A stretch of DNA of 9,177 nt from Leptolyngbyaceae cyanobacterium CSSed165cm_216 (lineage in GTDB: Bacteria > Cyanobacteriota > Cyanobacteriia > Phormidesmidales > Phormidesmidaceae). The notes beneath the pieces were generated by a model. That model was not told where the DNA came from, searched no databases, and saw nothing but the letters and a program-made list of their open reading frames with translations. The stretch is taken from NCBI GenBank assembly GCA_007135385.1, contig SLIY01000352.1, positions 1 through 9,177 of the forward strand, in the 5' to 3' direction. Of the stretch, positions 1 to 6,153 are shown in pieces. The first letter of the stretch is position 1. The number at the start of each line of letters is the position of its first letter. The position numbers and the translations under genes are program-made.

Positions 1-1140
1 ATAGGGTATAACCGAGAGCTGCCCTTCACCGATTAAGGTGATGTCGATGGTTGGGGCTGGGGCTGTCTCGGGCTCAGGATCTAGGCCACAAAAGGGGCAG
101 CTAAAGGCACCTTGCACAGTTGGGGCTGCATCAGTATCTGCCGGTAGCTGCCGCCAGGAGAGTTGGGTTAACTCTAAGTTTTTGCTCTGGGCATCCCCCT
201 GAAAGCTGGGGCCATTGGCGGTGGGCTGGTAAGACCAGGTGTCGGCGGTGGTGTCAAACTCGATGTGCAGGTCGGTGGGGCTAGTGGCCCGACCAAGAGG
301 ATAGTTACTGTCGTACACATAAACCCAGTATTTACCATTCTCCCGCTCCTCTACCTGATAGGGAGTGAGGGAATGGCCTTCGGTCAACGCCCCCTGGATG
401 GTGCGATAAACGCCCATGGTGAAGGGATCGAGGGAACCGGTGAGAAAGACGTTGAGGATGGAGAGCAAAATCTGAGTGGGGGTGAAGGTATCGCGGATCA
501 CCTGGGTGGGTTGAAACACCTCGGTTACCCCCTGCATCAGAAACAGGTTGGCAATGAAAGCTTGCAGGTCAAATAGGGTACGGGCAAGGCCAAACACCGT
601 GCGCCCCAGCAAAAAATTAATCAGTTGTTGCCACCAGGGGAGTCGCGGTTGCGATCGCGGCTGCCAGAGATCCAACACGGCGGCGGCCATACCCTCAGAT
701 ATGCCCTGATCCAGCCGGCCCAATTGGGTTTTCAGCCAGTCGTGGGCGGCGGCCGTTAGCAAACAGTTGCGCCCGTCCTGGGCAATACAGACTTGGGTGC
801 CAAACAACCGCTGCATTTGGCCCGTCAGCACCGCTTCCCAGTCCTGGGCATGGCGATCCAGGTCGATGGCATCGATTAGCTCTTGGTTGGAAAACTGGAA
901 GGTGTTAACCGTGGGGTCAAAAGCAGGCAGGGACACGGTGCCTCCCGGGTGCTGGTGCAACTGGGCCAGCAGATCTGTGGTCGGGATGACCGCCTCGGCG
1001 CGGGGCCTGTTGCTTGAGGGGGTCGTTGCCCCCCGCACAGCTAGGGCTCCATAGGGCGACAGTTGGCCCAACACAAAGACCGCCAACAGCCCTAGGGCCA
1101 GCCAGCGTACTCGACGAAGAATTCGGTTTTGCCGCATCAT
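1..1140 (-). CDS. Exported protein of unknown function, N-terminal 380 residues (C-terminus outside window)
   Basis: This is an uninterrupted minus-strand frame of 380 codons that runs off the left edge, so the stop codon is not visible. The N-terminus is a clear signal peptide: basic residues 3-12 (RQNRILRRVR), a hydrophobic core at about 13-25, and a possible cleavage site near the ALA at 32-34. I therefore chose the ATG at 1140. An in-frame GTG at 1152 is an alternative, and an in-frame TAG lies just upstream of it. The mature part has a Cys pair at 118 and 126, a hydrophobic/amphipathic stretch at 168-202, and a block at about 255-305 (GHSLTPYQVEE, then WVYVYDSNYPLG, then TWSYQ). That block resembles the His and Asp/Asn half of papain-like cysteine peptidase folds. 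By that reading H256 and D277 or N279 would be active-site candidates, with Cys126 as a possible but non-canonical nucleophile. A CPFC motif at 348-351 sits in a Pro-rich C-terminal segment. The function is unknown and the peptidase reading is inference. It is transcribed divergently from the macro domain gene. Confidence 0.8.
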   Translation of the reverse strand, partial: MMRQNRILRRVRWLALGLLAVFVLGQLSPYGALAVRGATTPSSNRPRAEAVIPTTDLLAQLHQHPGGTVSLPAFDPTVNTFQFSNQELIDAIDLDRHAQDWEAVLTGQMQRLFGTQVCIAQDGRNCLLTAAAHDWLKTQLGRLDQGISEGMAAAVLDLWQPRSQPRLPWWQQLINFLLGRTVFGLARTLFDLQAFIANLFLMQGVTEVFQPTQVIRDTFTPTQILLSILNVFLTGSLDPFTMGVYRTIQGALTEGHSLTPYQVEERENGKYWVYVYDSNYPLGRATSPTDLHIEFDTTADTWSYQPTANGPSFQGDAQSKNLELTQLSWRQLPADTDAAPTVQGAFSCPFCGLDPEPETAPAPTIDITLIGEGQLSVIPY

Positions 1141-1225
1141 CAGTCTTGCCACCGTTGTGTTTGGTCCTGAGTCAGAAGCCTATTTTCCTGGGTTGACCAC
1201 CAGATATCACCGTGGCTTGGGACAG

Positions 1226-1255
1226 TTGGTACAGTGGGCTGTAAACCTGTACAAT
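1226..1255 (+). promoter_or_regulatory. Candidate promoter and overlapping inverted repeat upstream of the macro domain gene
   Basis: A TTGGTA box (1226-1231) and a TACAAT box (1250-1255) are separated by 18 nt, which fits a sigma-70-type promoter reading towards the macro gene with a leader of about 100 nt. A perfect 6-bp inverted repeat, GTACAG (1229-1234) and CTGTAC (1247-1252), overlaps both boxes and could be an operator. A HIP1 octamer lies just downstream at 1260-1267. The rest of the 1141-1366 divergent spacer shows no other gene I can support. Confidence 0.4.
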
Positions 1256-1353
1256 CCGAGCGATCGCATCCTCAAGACCTGTGGCTTTTGCCAATGATAT
1301 TTCAACTGTTGCCGATGGTGTGGGTCGCCCTGAATGTTGTTGCTTGAGAGTTT

Positions 1354-1359
1354 GGAGGT
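1354..1359 (+). promoter_or_regulatory. Shine-Dalgarno site fixing the macro gene start
   Basis: GGAGGT lies 7 nt before the ATG at 1367. This strong site argues against the upstream in-frame ATG at 1334, which would place the site inside the gene and add 11 residues (starting MLLLESLEVAA) that the family does not need. Confidence 0.75.
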
Positions 1360-1366
1360 CGCTGCA

Positions 1367-1918
1367 ATGCCCACCGCCGATCCGTTGAACCGCCTGGTGG
1401 TCGTACAGGGTGATATTACCCATGAAATGGTTGATGCCATTGTGAATGCGGCCAATGAGTCACTCCTGGGGGGTGGCGGGGTGGATGGCGCCATTCATCG
1501 CGCCGCTGGGCCGGAACTTTTGGCGGAATGCCGCCAACTGGGGGGATGTCCCACCGGACAGGCAAAAATTACCCGGGGCTATGACCTACCCGCCCCATGG
1601 GTGATTCATACCGTAGGGCCGGTGTGGCAAGGGGGCCAACACCACGAGGATGAGTTGCTAAGCCGCTGTTACCGCAATAGTCTGACTCTCGCTGTGGAGC
1701 ATGGCATTCGCACCCTGGCCTTTCCAGCGATTAGCGCCGGGGTTTACGGGTTCCCGCTGGAGCGGGCCGCTGAGATTGCGATCGCCACGGTAGCCGCCAC
1801 CTTAGACCAAACCGCTGCAAACGATACACCGACGATTGCCCAAGTGCGATTTGTCTGCTTTAGCGATCGGGCTTACCAAGTTTACCAGACGGCACTGTCG
1901 GAGGCGTTGGACAGATAG
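1367..1918 (+). CDS. Macro domain protein, probable O-acetyl-ADP-ribose deacetylase / ADP-ribosyl hydrolase
   Basis: This is a 183-residue single-domain protein of the YmdB/MacroD-like macro family, whose members bind ADP-ribose and remove acetyl or ADP-ribosyl groups in the cytoplasm. The diagnostic ligand-binding elements are visible in order: GDIT at 15-18, NAAN at 27-30 (the catalytic or ribose-contacting Asn region), the Gly-rich loop GGGGVDGAIHRAAG at 35-48, HTVGPVW at 81-87, and the phosphate-binding loop ISAGVYGFP at 122-130, followed by an FVCFSD strand at 162-167. Length is normal for a stand-alone macro domain and no key motif is missing. The start is set by the GGAGGT site. The gene is convergent with recA, with 60 bp between the stop codons. 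No sirtuin, ART toxin or NADAR partner is in view, so a link to a toxin-antitoxin or defence system is not supported here. The family call is firm; the exact substrate is not known. Confidence 0.93.
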   Translation: MPTADPLNRLVVVQGDITHEMVDAIVNAANESLLGGGGVDGAIHRAAGPELLAECRQLGGCPTGQAKITRGYDLPAPWVIHTVGPVWQGGQHHEDELLSRCYRNSLTLAVEHGIRTLAFPAISAGVYGFPLERAAEIAIATVAATLDQTAANDTPTIAQVRFVCFSDRAYQVYQTALSEALDR

Positions 1919-1927
1919 CCCAGGGAT

Positions 1928-1949
1928 GGTGTCGGCTTAGGGAGACACC
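1928..1949. terminator. Weak hairpin between convergent macro and recA genes
   Basis: GGTGTC (1928-1933) and GACACC (1944-1949) form a perfect 6-bp stem with a 10-nt loop between the two convergent stop codons. A competing CCAGG/CCTGG pairing and a short GGCC-TCC-GGCC hairpin (about 1960-1970) are also present. No T-tract follows on either strand, so a terminator role is only suggested by position. Confidence 0.25.
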
Positions 1950-1978
1950 TGGACATAAAGGCCTCCGGCCATAACCAC

Positions 1979-3055
1979 TTATTCCTCTTCCATGGCGGTG
2001 GCTGTTTCGTCTTCTGGCTCTATCTCCACCGCCAGATCCCCTAAGCCACCCATCGCCAACTTGGCTTTCACCTGGGCTTCTACTTTTTGGGCAAATTCAG
2101 CATCCTCTAACAACCGCTGAATAGTATTTTCGCGGCCTTGGCCGATATTGTCCCCTTCGTAGCTGTACCAAGCCCCCCTGCGGGTAATCACCCCATGTTG
2201 CTCGGCCAAGTCCACCAGACAGCCCATGGTGGAAATCCCCTGACCAAACAAAATGTCGAATTCTCCAATTCGAAAGGGGGGAGCGACTTTATTCTTGGCC
2301 ACTTTAACTTTGGCGCGAATGCCATATTCTTCGGTACCCTTTTTGAGCGTCTGAATGCGCCGAATATCCAGACGGACAGAGGCATAAAACTTGAGAGCAT
2401 TTCCCCCCGTGGTCACCTCTGGATTGCCATAGGAAATGCCAATCTTTTGCCGTAACTGGTTCAAGAAGATAACGGTGCACTGGGACTTGCCGATGCTGCC
2501 CGTAATCTTACGCAGGGCCTGACTCATCAAGCGAGCCTGTAACCCCACATGGGCATCGCCCATTTCCCCTTCAATTTCGGCCCGGGGCACCAGGGCGGCT
2601 ACCGAGTCCACGACGACTAAGTCTACAGCGGCAGATCGCACCAATTGGTCAACCACTTCGAGTCCCATTTCCCCGGTGTCTGGCTGAGACACCAGCAGCT
2701 CTTCGATATTGACCCCCAGAGCTGAGGCATAGATCGGATCGAGGGCATGTTCAGCATCGACAAAGGCAGCCACGCCGCCCAGCCGCTGTACTTCCGCTAA
2801 GGCATGGAGGGCAACGGTGGTTTTACCGGAGCTTTCAGGACCATAGATTTCAATCACACGGCCTTTGGGTAAACCGCCCCCCAAGGCCAGGTCCAAGGTC
2901 AAAGCGCCGGTGGGGATAGTTTCCACCTTCATTCGAGCCGCATCCCCCAGGCGCATAATCGAGCCTCTGCCAAAGTTGCGCTCAATTTGGTTGAGCACCA
3001 TGGACAGGGCTTTTTCCTTTTCGCTTTGCTCTTTATTGCCTTTTCGTGCTGCCAT
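1979..3055 (-). CDS. recA: RecA recombinase
   Basis: RecA is the DNA-dependent ATPase that forms filaments on single-stranded DNA, drives homologous strand exchange and stimulates LexA-type autocleavage. From the chosen start it has 358 residues, a normal length. Visible motifs are QIERNFGRGSIMRLGD near the N-terminus, Walker A GPESSGKT at 72-79, the catalytic-Glu region AEHALDP at 101-107, Walker B VDLVVVDS at 144-151, the L1 segment ending GEMGDAHVG, the L2/allosteric segment NQLRQKIG at 199-206, and an acidic tail ending EPEDETATAMEEE. I chose the ATG at 3055 because cyanobacterial RecA proteins usually have about 15-20 residues before the first conserved helix, and GAGG lies 5 nt upstream of it. 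An in-frame ATG at 3079 (AAGGGTGAG upstream, 8 extra residues) is a real alternative. The gene has its own promoter region with a LexA-like box. Nothing is broken or missing. Confidence 0.99.
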   Translation of the reverse strand: MAARKGNKEQSEKEKALSMVLNQIERNFGRGSIMRLGDAARMKVETIPTGALTLDLALGGGLPKGRVIEIYGPESSGKTTVALHALAEVQRLGGVAAFVDAEHALDPIYASALGVNIEELLVSQPDTGEMGLEVVDQLVRSAAVDLVVVDSVAALVPRAEIEGEMGDAHVGLQARLMSQALRKITGSIGKSQCTVIFLNQLRQKIGISYGNPEVTTGGNALKFYASVRLDIRRIQTLKKGTEEYGIRAKVKVAKNKVAPPFRIGEFDILFGQGISTMGCLVDLAEQHGVITRRGAWYSYEGDNIGQGRENTIQRLLEDAEFAQKVEAQVKAKLAMGGLGDLAVEIEPEDETATAMEEE

Positions 3056-3115
3056 AGTTGCCTCAGTGCTACGGGGCATCGGATCTCACCCTTGGGAAAA
3101 TGTTGTCAGGCTTTT

Positions 3116-3142
3116 AGTATAGTACACCTGCACTAAATTATA
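3116..3142 (-). promoter_or_regulatory. Candidate recA promoter -10 elements
   Basis: Reading towards recA there are two good -10 hexamers: TATAAT (plus-strand 3137-3142) and TATACT (plus-strand 3116-3121). Neither has a convincing TTGACA-like -35 at the right distance. The second overlaps the LexA-like box by one base and the first places its start site inside the box, so a repressor bound there would block either. Confidence 0.45.
3121..3134 (-). promoter_or_regulatory. LexA-box-like operator upstream of recA
   Basis: On the recA strand the sequence is AGTGCAGGTGTACT, an imperfect palindrome (AGTGC / GTACT). The published cyanobacterial LexA consensus, as I recall it, is RGTAC-NNN-DGTWCB, and this site matches every fixed position except one (G for A at position 4). 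It lies about 66 nt upstream of the recA start, among the -10 candidates. SOS-type repression of recA is the natural reading, though LexA in some cyanobacteria is not a classical SOS regulator. Confidence 0.55.
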
Positions 3143-3173
3143 AGCCCTGTTTTCAGCCCTGCCCCAGCAATTG

Positions 3174-3196
3174 CGCCATCTGGCGGAGCGATGGCG
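3174..3196. terminator. GC-rich hairpin between the protease-microprotein unit and recA
   Basis: CGCCATC (3174-3180) and GATGGCG (3190-3196) form a perfect 7-bp stem with a 9-nt loop, just after the microprotein stop and before the recA promoter. Its position suits termination or 3'-end stabilisation of the upstream unit. There is no T-run on the minus strand, so it is not a classical intrinsic terminator. The palindrome GCAATTGC (3167-3174) abuts it. Confidence 0.35.
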
Positions 3197-3211
3197 AGTA
3201 GTTCGTCAATC

Positions 3212-3334
3212 TTAGTCTTTGGTTTTGGCATTAGAGCCGGGCCAACGGCTCCCCATTTCAGTGGCGGCCGACCACACCAGGTAGAGGATTAGCAGGGCAA
3301 CACCGCCTAAAAATGGGATCAGATCATCAGGCAT
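3212..3334 (-). CDS. Small single-pass membrane protein (40 residues)
   Basis: This short frame has ATG at 3334 and TAA at 3212-3214. The product begins MPDDLIPFLGG, has one hydrophobic segment at about residues 5-24 (LIPFLGGVALLILYLVW), and ends in a hydrophilic basic tail (MGSRWPGSNAKTKD). Charge distribution suggests the C-terminus faces the cytoplasm. It begins only 11 nt after the stop of the FtsH-like protease on the same strand, so the two are probably co-transcribed. The upstream GAAG is at best a weak ribosome site. I do not recognise it as a known photosystem or cytochrome small subunit. The coherent transmembrane segment, tight spacing and clean start and stop support a real gene; it might accompany or regulate the protease, which is inference. 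Confidence 0.55.
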   Translation of the reverse strand: MPDDLIPFLGGVALLILYLVWSAATEMGSRWPGSNAKTKD

Positions 3335-3345
3335 GGCTGCAAACT

Positions 3346-4047
3346 TCAGGATAGCGTGGCGTCGACCAGGGGGAGATGGTGCTCGATGATTTGACGGCAG
3401 GTGGCGACTGGAGAACGGTCTGCCATCGCTACTACCAGAGCATCGAAGGCTTCGCGATGCTTCTCAATCAAGGTTTTGGCTTGTAGGGTAGCCCAGCGGC
3501 GCTTAATCACGCCTTCTGCCGCAGGACGATTGAGGGTATTCCACAGCATGATCAGCGCCCGGGTATCATCGTCACCCCCGATGGCATTGCCATAGACCAG
3601 TTGCTCGGCAGCGGTGCCAGCCATCCACACCTGACAATAGCGATCGATCCACTGAGGGGTGATTTGGCTGGGTTCCCCCTGGGGATCGAGGTGGTTCAGT
3701 CCAAAAATCACCCCCCCCTGCCCTGGGAGCCCTTGCTGCCAAGCTTCCCAGGTGGTCAGGGTGTAAGCCTCTACCGGAATATCTAACAGGACAGCGGTTA
3801 AGAAGTGCCCAGCTTCGTGGTGTAAGACCCGCTGACGATGGTCTGGGGACATCCAGGCCAAGGTGTCCATCAAAATATTGCCGATTCGCCCTTGCAGGGC
3901 CAACTGGTCTAGGGTGATCACACCAAGCCCCCCAGCGGCGATAGTGGCGACCACCAGCGGTGATAGGTTGACCAATGGACCCAGCAGGCTGGCCATGGTC
4001 ATGACAAAAATGATCACAGCAATGGTGTTGAGGGTGGTGTCGCGCAT
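3346..4047 (-). CDS. Membrane-anchored M41 (FtsH-like) zinc metalloprotease without AAA+ domain
   Basis: This 233-residue protein has two hydrophobic segments at the N-terminus (about 8-27 and 29-47), followed by a domain resembling the FtsH peptidase. The zinc motif HEAGH is at 77-81, inside LHHEAGHFLTAVLLDIPVEAY. The downstream segment MAGTAAEQLVYGNAIGGDDDTRA (142-164) matches the FtsH helix that carries the third zinc ligand, and D161 aligns best with that Asp. FtsH itself is about 600-650 residues with a AAA+ ATPase between membrane anchor and protease; here that module is entirely absent and the two parts are joined directly. Catalysis is plausible because the ligands are kept, but ATP-driven unfolding is not, so substrates may be small, unfolded or presented by a partner. 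It is probably the first gene of a unit with the 40-residue microprotein. No clear Shine-Dalgarno precedes the ATG at 4047; ATGs at residues 16 and 18 are less likely because they would remove part of the first membrane segment. Confidence 0.85.
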   Translation of the reverse strand: MRDTTLNTIAVIIFVMTMASLLGPLVNLSPLVVATIAAGGLGVITLDQLALQGRIGNILMDTLAWMSPDHRQRVLHHEAGHFLTAVLLDIPVEAYTLTTWEAWQQGLPGQGGVIFGLNHLDPQGEPSQITPQWIDRYCQVWMAGTAAEQLVYGNAIGGDDDTRALIMLWNTLNRPAAEGVIKRRWATLQAKTLIEKHREAFDALVVAMADRSPVATCRQIIEHHLPLVDATLS

Positions 4048-4090
4048 GCAATCAGTCAGGGTAAACAGTTACTTGGGTTGAGCCGTGGCC

Positions 4091-4152
4091 GGTACTGGGC
4101 GCTGCGATACTGGGTGCTGCGGTACTGGGTGCTGCGGTACATGGGTGCTAGG
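4091..4152. repeat. 15-nt tandem repeat, about four units
   Basis: Units are GGTACTGGGCGCTGC (4091-4105), GATACTGGGTGCTGC (4106-4120), GGTACTGGGTGCTGC (4121-4135), and a degraded fourth with one inserted base, GGTAC-A-TGGGTGCTAGG (4136-4152). It lies between the start of the protease gene (minus) and the yihY gene (plus), 43 bp upstream of the protease ATG. A related single copy lies at 6154-6170 on the far side of the yihY-cysC pair. An 80-codon open frame over this region is simply the repeat read as codons. Confidence 0.85.
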
Positions 4153-4419
4153 TTATGCTCAACCCAGGAGGCGTTTTAGTTTTAGCAGAATGCCCCTGCC
4201 TAGTCACCCCAAACAACGTTGTCTTATGGTAGCAGTATGTCCGCTGAGGGGCATGAGCCCTAGGGTTTGTCAGAGATTTGTCAGAGAAGTGAGCTCAACT
4301 GTGGCACCAGGGCCATTGACCAGGTGATAGGTAAAACCCTGATGTAATCATGACAAATCACAGAGGATTTGGCTGAATATACTTCACTCGCTTGGTTTTA
4401 TGCCAATCTAGGTAGCTGC
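4153..4419. other. Intergenic region upstream of yihY
   Basis: About 270 bases without a gene I can support. It holds a 10-bp perfect palindrome ACAACGTTGT (4213-4222), enclosed by an 8-bp inverted repeat ATGCCCCT (4190-4197) / AGGGGCAT (4247-4254). It also has an 11-bp tandem duplication (4266-4287) and a TTGACC / TGTAAT pair (4316-4321 and 4343-4348), whose 21-nt spacing is too wide for a convincing promoter. A TTG at 4369 opens the yihY frame, but its AGAGGA is only 1-2 nt away, too close to serve as a ribosome site. Confidence 0.5.
4266..4287. repeat. Perfect 11-bp tandem direct repeat
   Basis: TTTGTCAGAGA occurs twice head to tail (4266-4276 and 4277-4287). A third, inverted partial match, TGACAAA, lies at 4351-4357, near the candidate start of yihY. 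Two direct sites one helical turn apart plus an inverted site could be a regulator-binding array. It could equally be a chance slippage duplication. Confidence 0.6.
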
Positions 4420-5472
4420 ATGGAGCACTTTCAGCGGTCGAATTGGGTCGGTACAATGGTGAAAAGACGGTTAGCGCAATTGAATCATTGGCGTCGCGCT
4501 TGGGCGATCGCCCACCACTGGATTAGTAGTTCTGTCATGCTCGATTTTATCAAATACCGGGTGGGTCAATCTGCTTGGGCTAAGTTAATGGGCCGCACCT
4601 TTCTGAAATGGCAGCAGGACGACTGCTTAGAAATGGGGGCAGCCCTCGCTTACTATGCGATGTTTTCGTTGTTTCCCCTGATGTTGGTGTCGTTGAGTAT
4701 TGTCGGTCTGCTAATTGGGCCTAATACGGTGGCCTTTAATGCCATTTTGAACTTTGCCCATGAGGCACTCCCCCCTGATGCCTTCTCGATCGTAGAAACA
4801 ACCTTGATCCAGTTCCATGCTGGCAGCACCCAAGCCAGCATTGTTGGCTTTAGCATTTTGCTGTTTGCCTCGACGGGCTTTTTCGGGGCATTGAGCCGAT
4901 CCTTTGACAAAATTTGGCATGTGCAGCCCCGCCATCAGCATCTAAATCCCCTGGGGGCTCTGGCTCTGACGTTCTTGTGGCGACGCTTTTTAGCGTTTCT
5001 ACTGGTGATTAGTTGTAGTGGCTTGGTGTTTGTATCGCTGGTGTCTAACATCGCCATAGATACCTTTCTGCGATTGCTGGAGGAGTTCAGTCGCTTTTTC
5101 ACGGTGGTTACGATTGACCAGGTGCAGCTATTGCCATGGCTGCGGCTGGGGGTATCGTTTGTGATCTTGACCCTGGTGGTGATGGTCCTTTATAAAATTT
5201 TGCCGGGGACCAAGGTGGCGTGGCGGGATCTCTGGCTCGGGGCCATTTTGACGGCTTTATTGTGGGTGATTCTGCAGCAACTCATTAGTAATAGTGTAGT
5301 CAGCTTGGGCAGCCGCTTTCGATCCTATGGGGTCGTGAGTGGTTTTATGGTGTTGCTGTTATGGATTTACCTGACCAGTCAAATCTTCTTTTTGGGGGGT
5401 GAGTTCACTTACGTTTATGCTCATTTGTTTGGGAGCCGCCGGGGGGCAAAGCGGTTAACCTCAAAGCACTGA
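4420..5472 (+). CDS. YihY/UPF0761 family inner-membrane protein
   Basis: Polytopic membrane protein of the YihY/virulence factor BrkB family (Pfam PF03631), once misnamed ribonuclease BN. From ATG 4420 it has 350 residues. The family's hallmark first helix is GAALAYYAMFSLFPLMLVSLSIVG (about 73-96). Further membrane segments fall at about 141-160, 188-213, 243-259, 270-292 and 303-325, ending with the conserved YGVVSGFMVLLLWIYLTSQIFFLGGEF stretch and a short basic tail. The start is uncertain: ATG 4420 has AGGT 6 nt upstream; TTG 4369 would add 17 residues but has an ill-spaced ribosome site; ATGs at 4456 and 4537 would give the shorter N-terminus more usual in the family. The biochemical function of the family is not established. 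cysC follows 87 nt downstream on the same strand. Confidence 0.92.
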   Translation: MEHFQRSNWVGTMVKRRLAQLNHWRRAWAIAHHWISSSVMLDFIKYRVGQSAWAKLMGRTFLKWQQDDCLEMGAALAYYAMFSLFPLMLVSLSIVGLLIGPNTVAFNAILNFAHEALPPDAFSIVETTLIQFHAGSTQASIVGFSILLFASTGFFGALSRSFDKIWHVQPRHQHLNPLGALALTFLWRRFLAFLLVISCSGLVFVSLVSNIAIDTFLRLLEEFSRFFTVVTIDQVQLLPWLRLGVSFVILTLVVMVLYKILPGTKVAWRDLWLGAILTALLWVILQQLISNSVVSLGSRFRSYGVVSGFMVLLLWIYLTSQIFFLGGEFTYVYAHLFGSRRGAKRLTSKH

Positions 5473-5490
5473 TGAAGACTGGCGGCAGAG

Positions 5491-5520
5491 TTGACCGGGG
5501 TATTCGCCATTTCATACAGT
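5491..5520 (+). promoter_or_regulatory. Candidate cysC promoter
   Basis: TTGACC (5491-5496) and TACAGT (5515-5520) are spaced 18 nt apart in the gap between yihY and cysC, 40-70 nt before the cysC start. The -35 matches TTGACA at five of six positions and the -10 is moderate. If it is real, cysC can be transcribed independently of yihY. The TTG here can also open the cysC frame, but the promoter reading and the downstream ribosome site argue against using it as a start. Confidence 0.4.
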
Positions 5521-5559
5521 ATAAAGTCGACGCAAACTGTTCGGAGTAACGAGGTCCCC

Positions 5560-6108
5560 ATGAAACAACGCGGTGCCACCATTTGGTTTACAGGGTTGAG
5601 CGGAGCTGGAAAATCAACCATTGCTCGGGCCGTAGAGGCTGAACTGCGCCGGCGGAGTTGCCAAATCGAGGTGCTGGATGGGGATATTGTGCGCACTAAC
5701 CTGACCAAAGGGTTGGGCTTTAGTAAGGAAGACCGAGACGAAAATATCCGCCGCATTGGCTTTGTCTCTCACCTGTTAAGCCGCAATGGGGTGTTGGTGC
5801 TGGTATCAGCGATTTCCCCTTACCGGGATATTCGGGATGAGGTGCGCGATCGCATCGGTGATTTCATCGAAGTCTATGTGGATGCTCCTTTGGGCGTGTG
5901 TGAAGATCGAGATGTGAAGGGGCTCTACAAGCGAGCCAGGGCTGGGGAAATCAAGCAGTTCACCGGTATCGATGACCCCTATGAGGCGCCCCTGAATCCG
6001 GAGGTGCACTGTCATACTGACCAGGAAACTATTGAAGAAAGTGCGGCTAAGGTGCTGGGCAAGCTAGAGGCCATGGGCTACCTGGACGCTCCGGCGGCAG
6101 TGAACTAG
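5560..6108 (+). CDS. cysC: Adenylylsulfate (APS) kinase
   Basis: Cytoplasmic kinase that phosphorylates adenosine 5'-phosphosulfate at the 3'-OH using ATP to give PAPS, used for sulfotransfer or sulfate reduction. The 182-residue length is typical for a free-standing CysC. Seen in order: Walker A GLSGAGKST at 12-20, DGD at 40-42, the APS-binding block FSKEDRDENIRRIG at 54-67, VSAISPYRDIRDEVR at 82-96, the lid region GLYKRARAGEIKQFTGIDDPYE at 121-142, and an NPEVH segment near the end. No ATP-sulfurylase domain is fused. The ATG at 5560 is preceded by GAGGT at 5551-5555; the frame extends upstream to a TTG at 5491, but those 23 residues are not part of the family. No cysD, cysN, cysH or sulfotransferase is in view, so whether PAPS goes to reduction or to sulfated products cannot be told here. 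Confidence 0.97.
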   Translation: MKQRGATIWFTGLSGAGKSTIARAVEAELRRRSCQIEVLDGDIVRTNLTKGLGFSKEDRDENIRRIGFVSHLLSRNGVLVLVSAISPYRDIRDEVRDRIGDFIEVYVDAPLGVCEDRDVKGLYKRARAGEIKQFTGIDDPYEAPLNPEVHCHTDQETIEESAAKVLGKLEAMGYLDAPAAVN

Positions 6109-6153
6109 TAAGTACCACCTGGCAGAAATACCACCACCTTGACAGAGGGTGTT

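Noticed and set aside
1104..1140. Twin-arginine (Tat) signal in the exported protein
   Set aside because: Arg pairs occur (LRRVRWL), but the S-R-R-x-F-L-K pattern is not met; an ordinary Sec-type signal peptide explains the N-terminus.
265..1196. Plus-strand open frames opposite the exported protein gene
   Set aside because: They are antisense to a continuous 380-codon frame with a signal peptide, and their products look like low-complexity shadow translations.
1172..1494. Two overlapping minus-strand open frames over the macro gene 5' part and its leader
   Set aside because: They overlap the well-supported macro domain coding sequence, which has a strong ribosome site and complete motifs; the frames show no recognisable domain and no good ribosome site.
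4091..4152. Possible CRISPR array
   Set aside because: The units are 15 nt, directly adjacent with no unique spacers, and no cas gene is nearby. It is a simple tandem repeat.
4085..4327. 80-codon plus-strand frame beginning MAGTGRCDTGCC
   Set aside because: Its N-terminal half is the 15-nt tandem repeat read in frame, giving an implausible Cys/Gly-rich repeat; there is no ribosome site and no similarity to anything I recognise.
5491..5559. Upstream TTG start giving a 205-residue CysC
   Set aside because: The extra 23 residues are outside the APS kinase family, the ATG at 5560 has a good GAGGT site, and the TTG coincides with a candidate -35 box.
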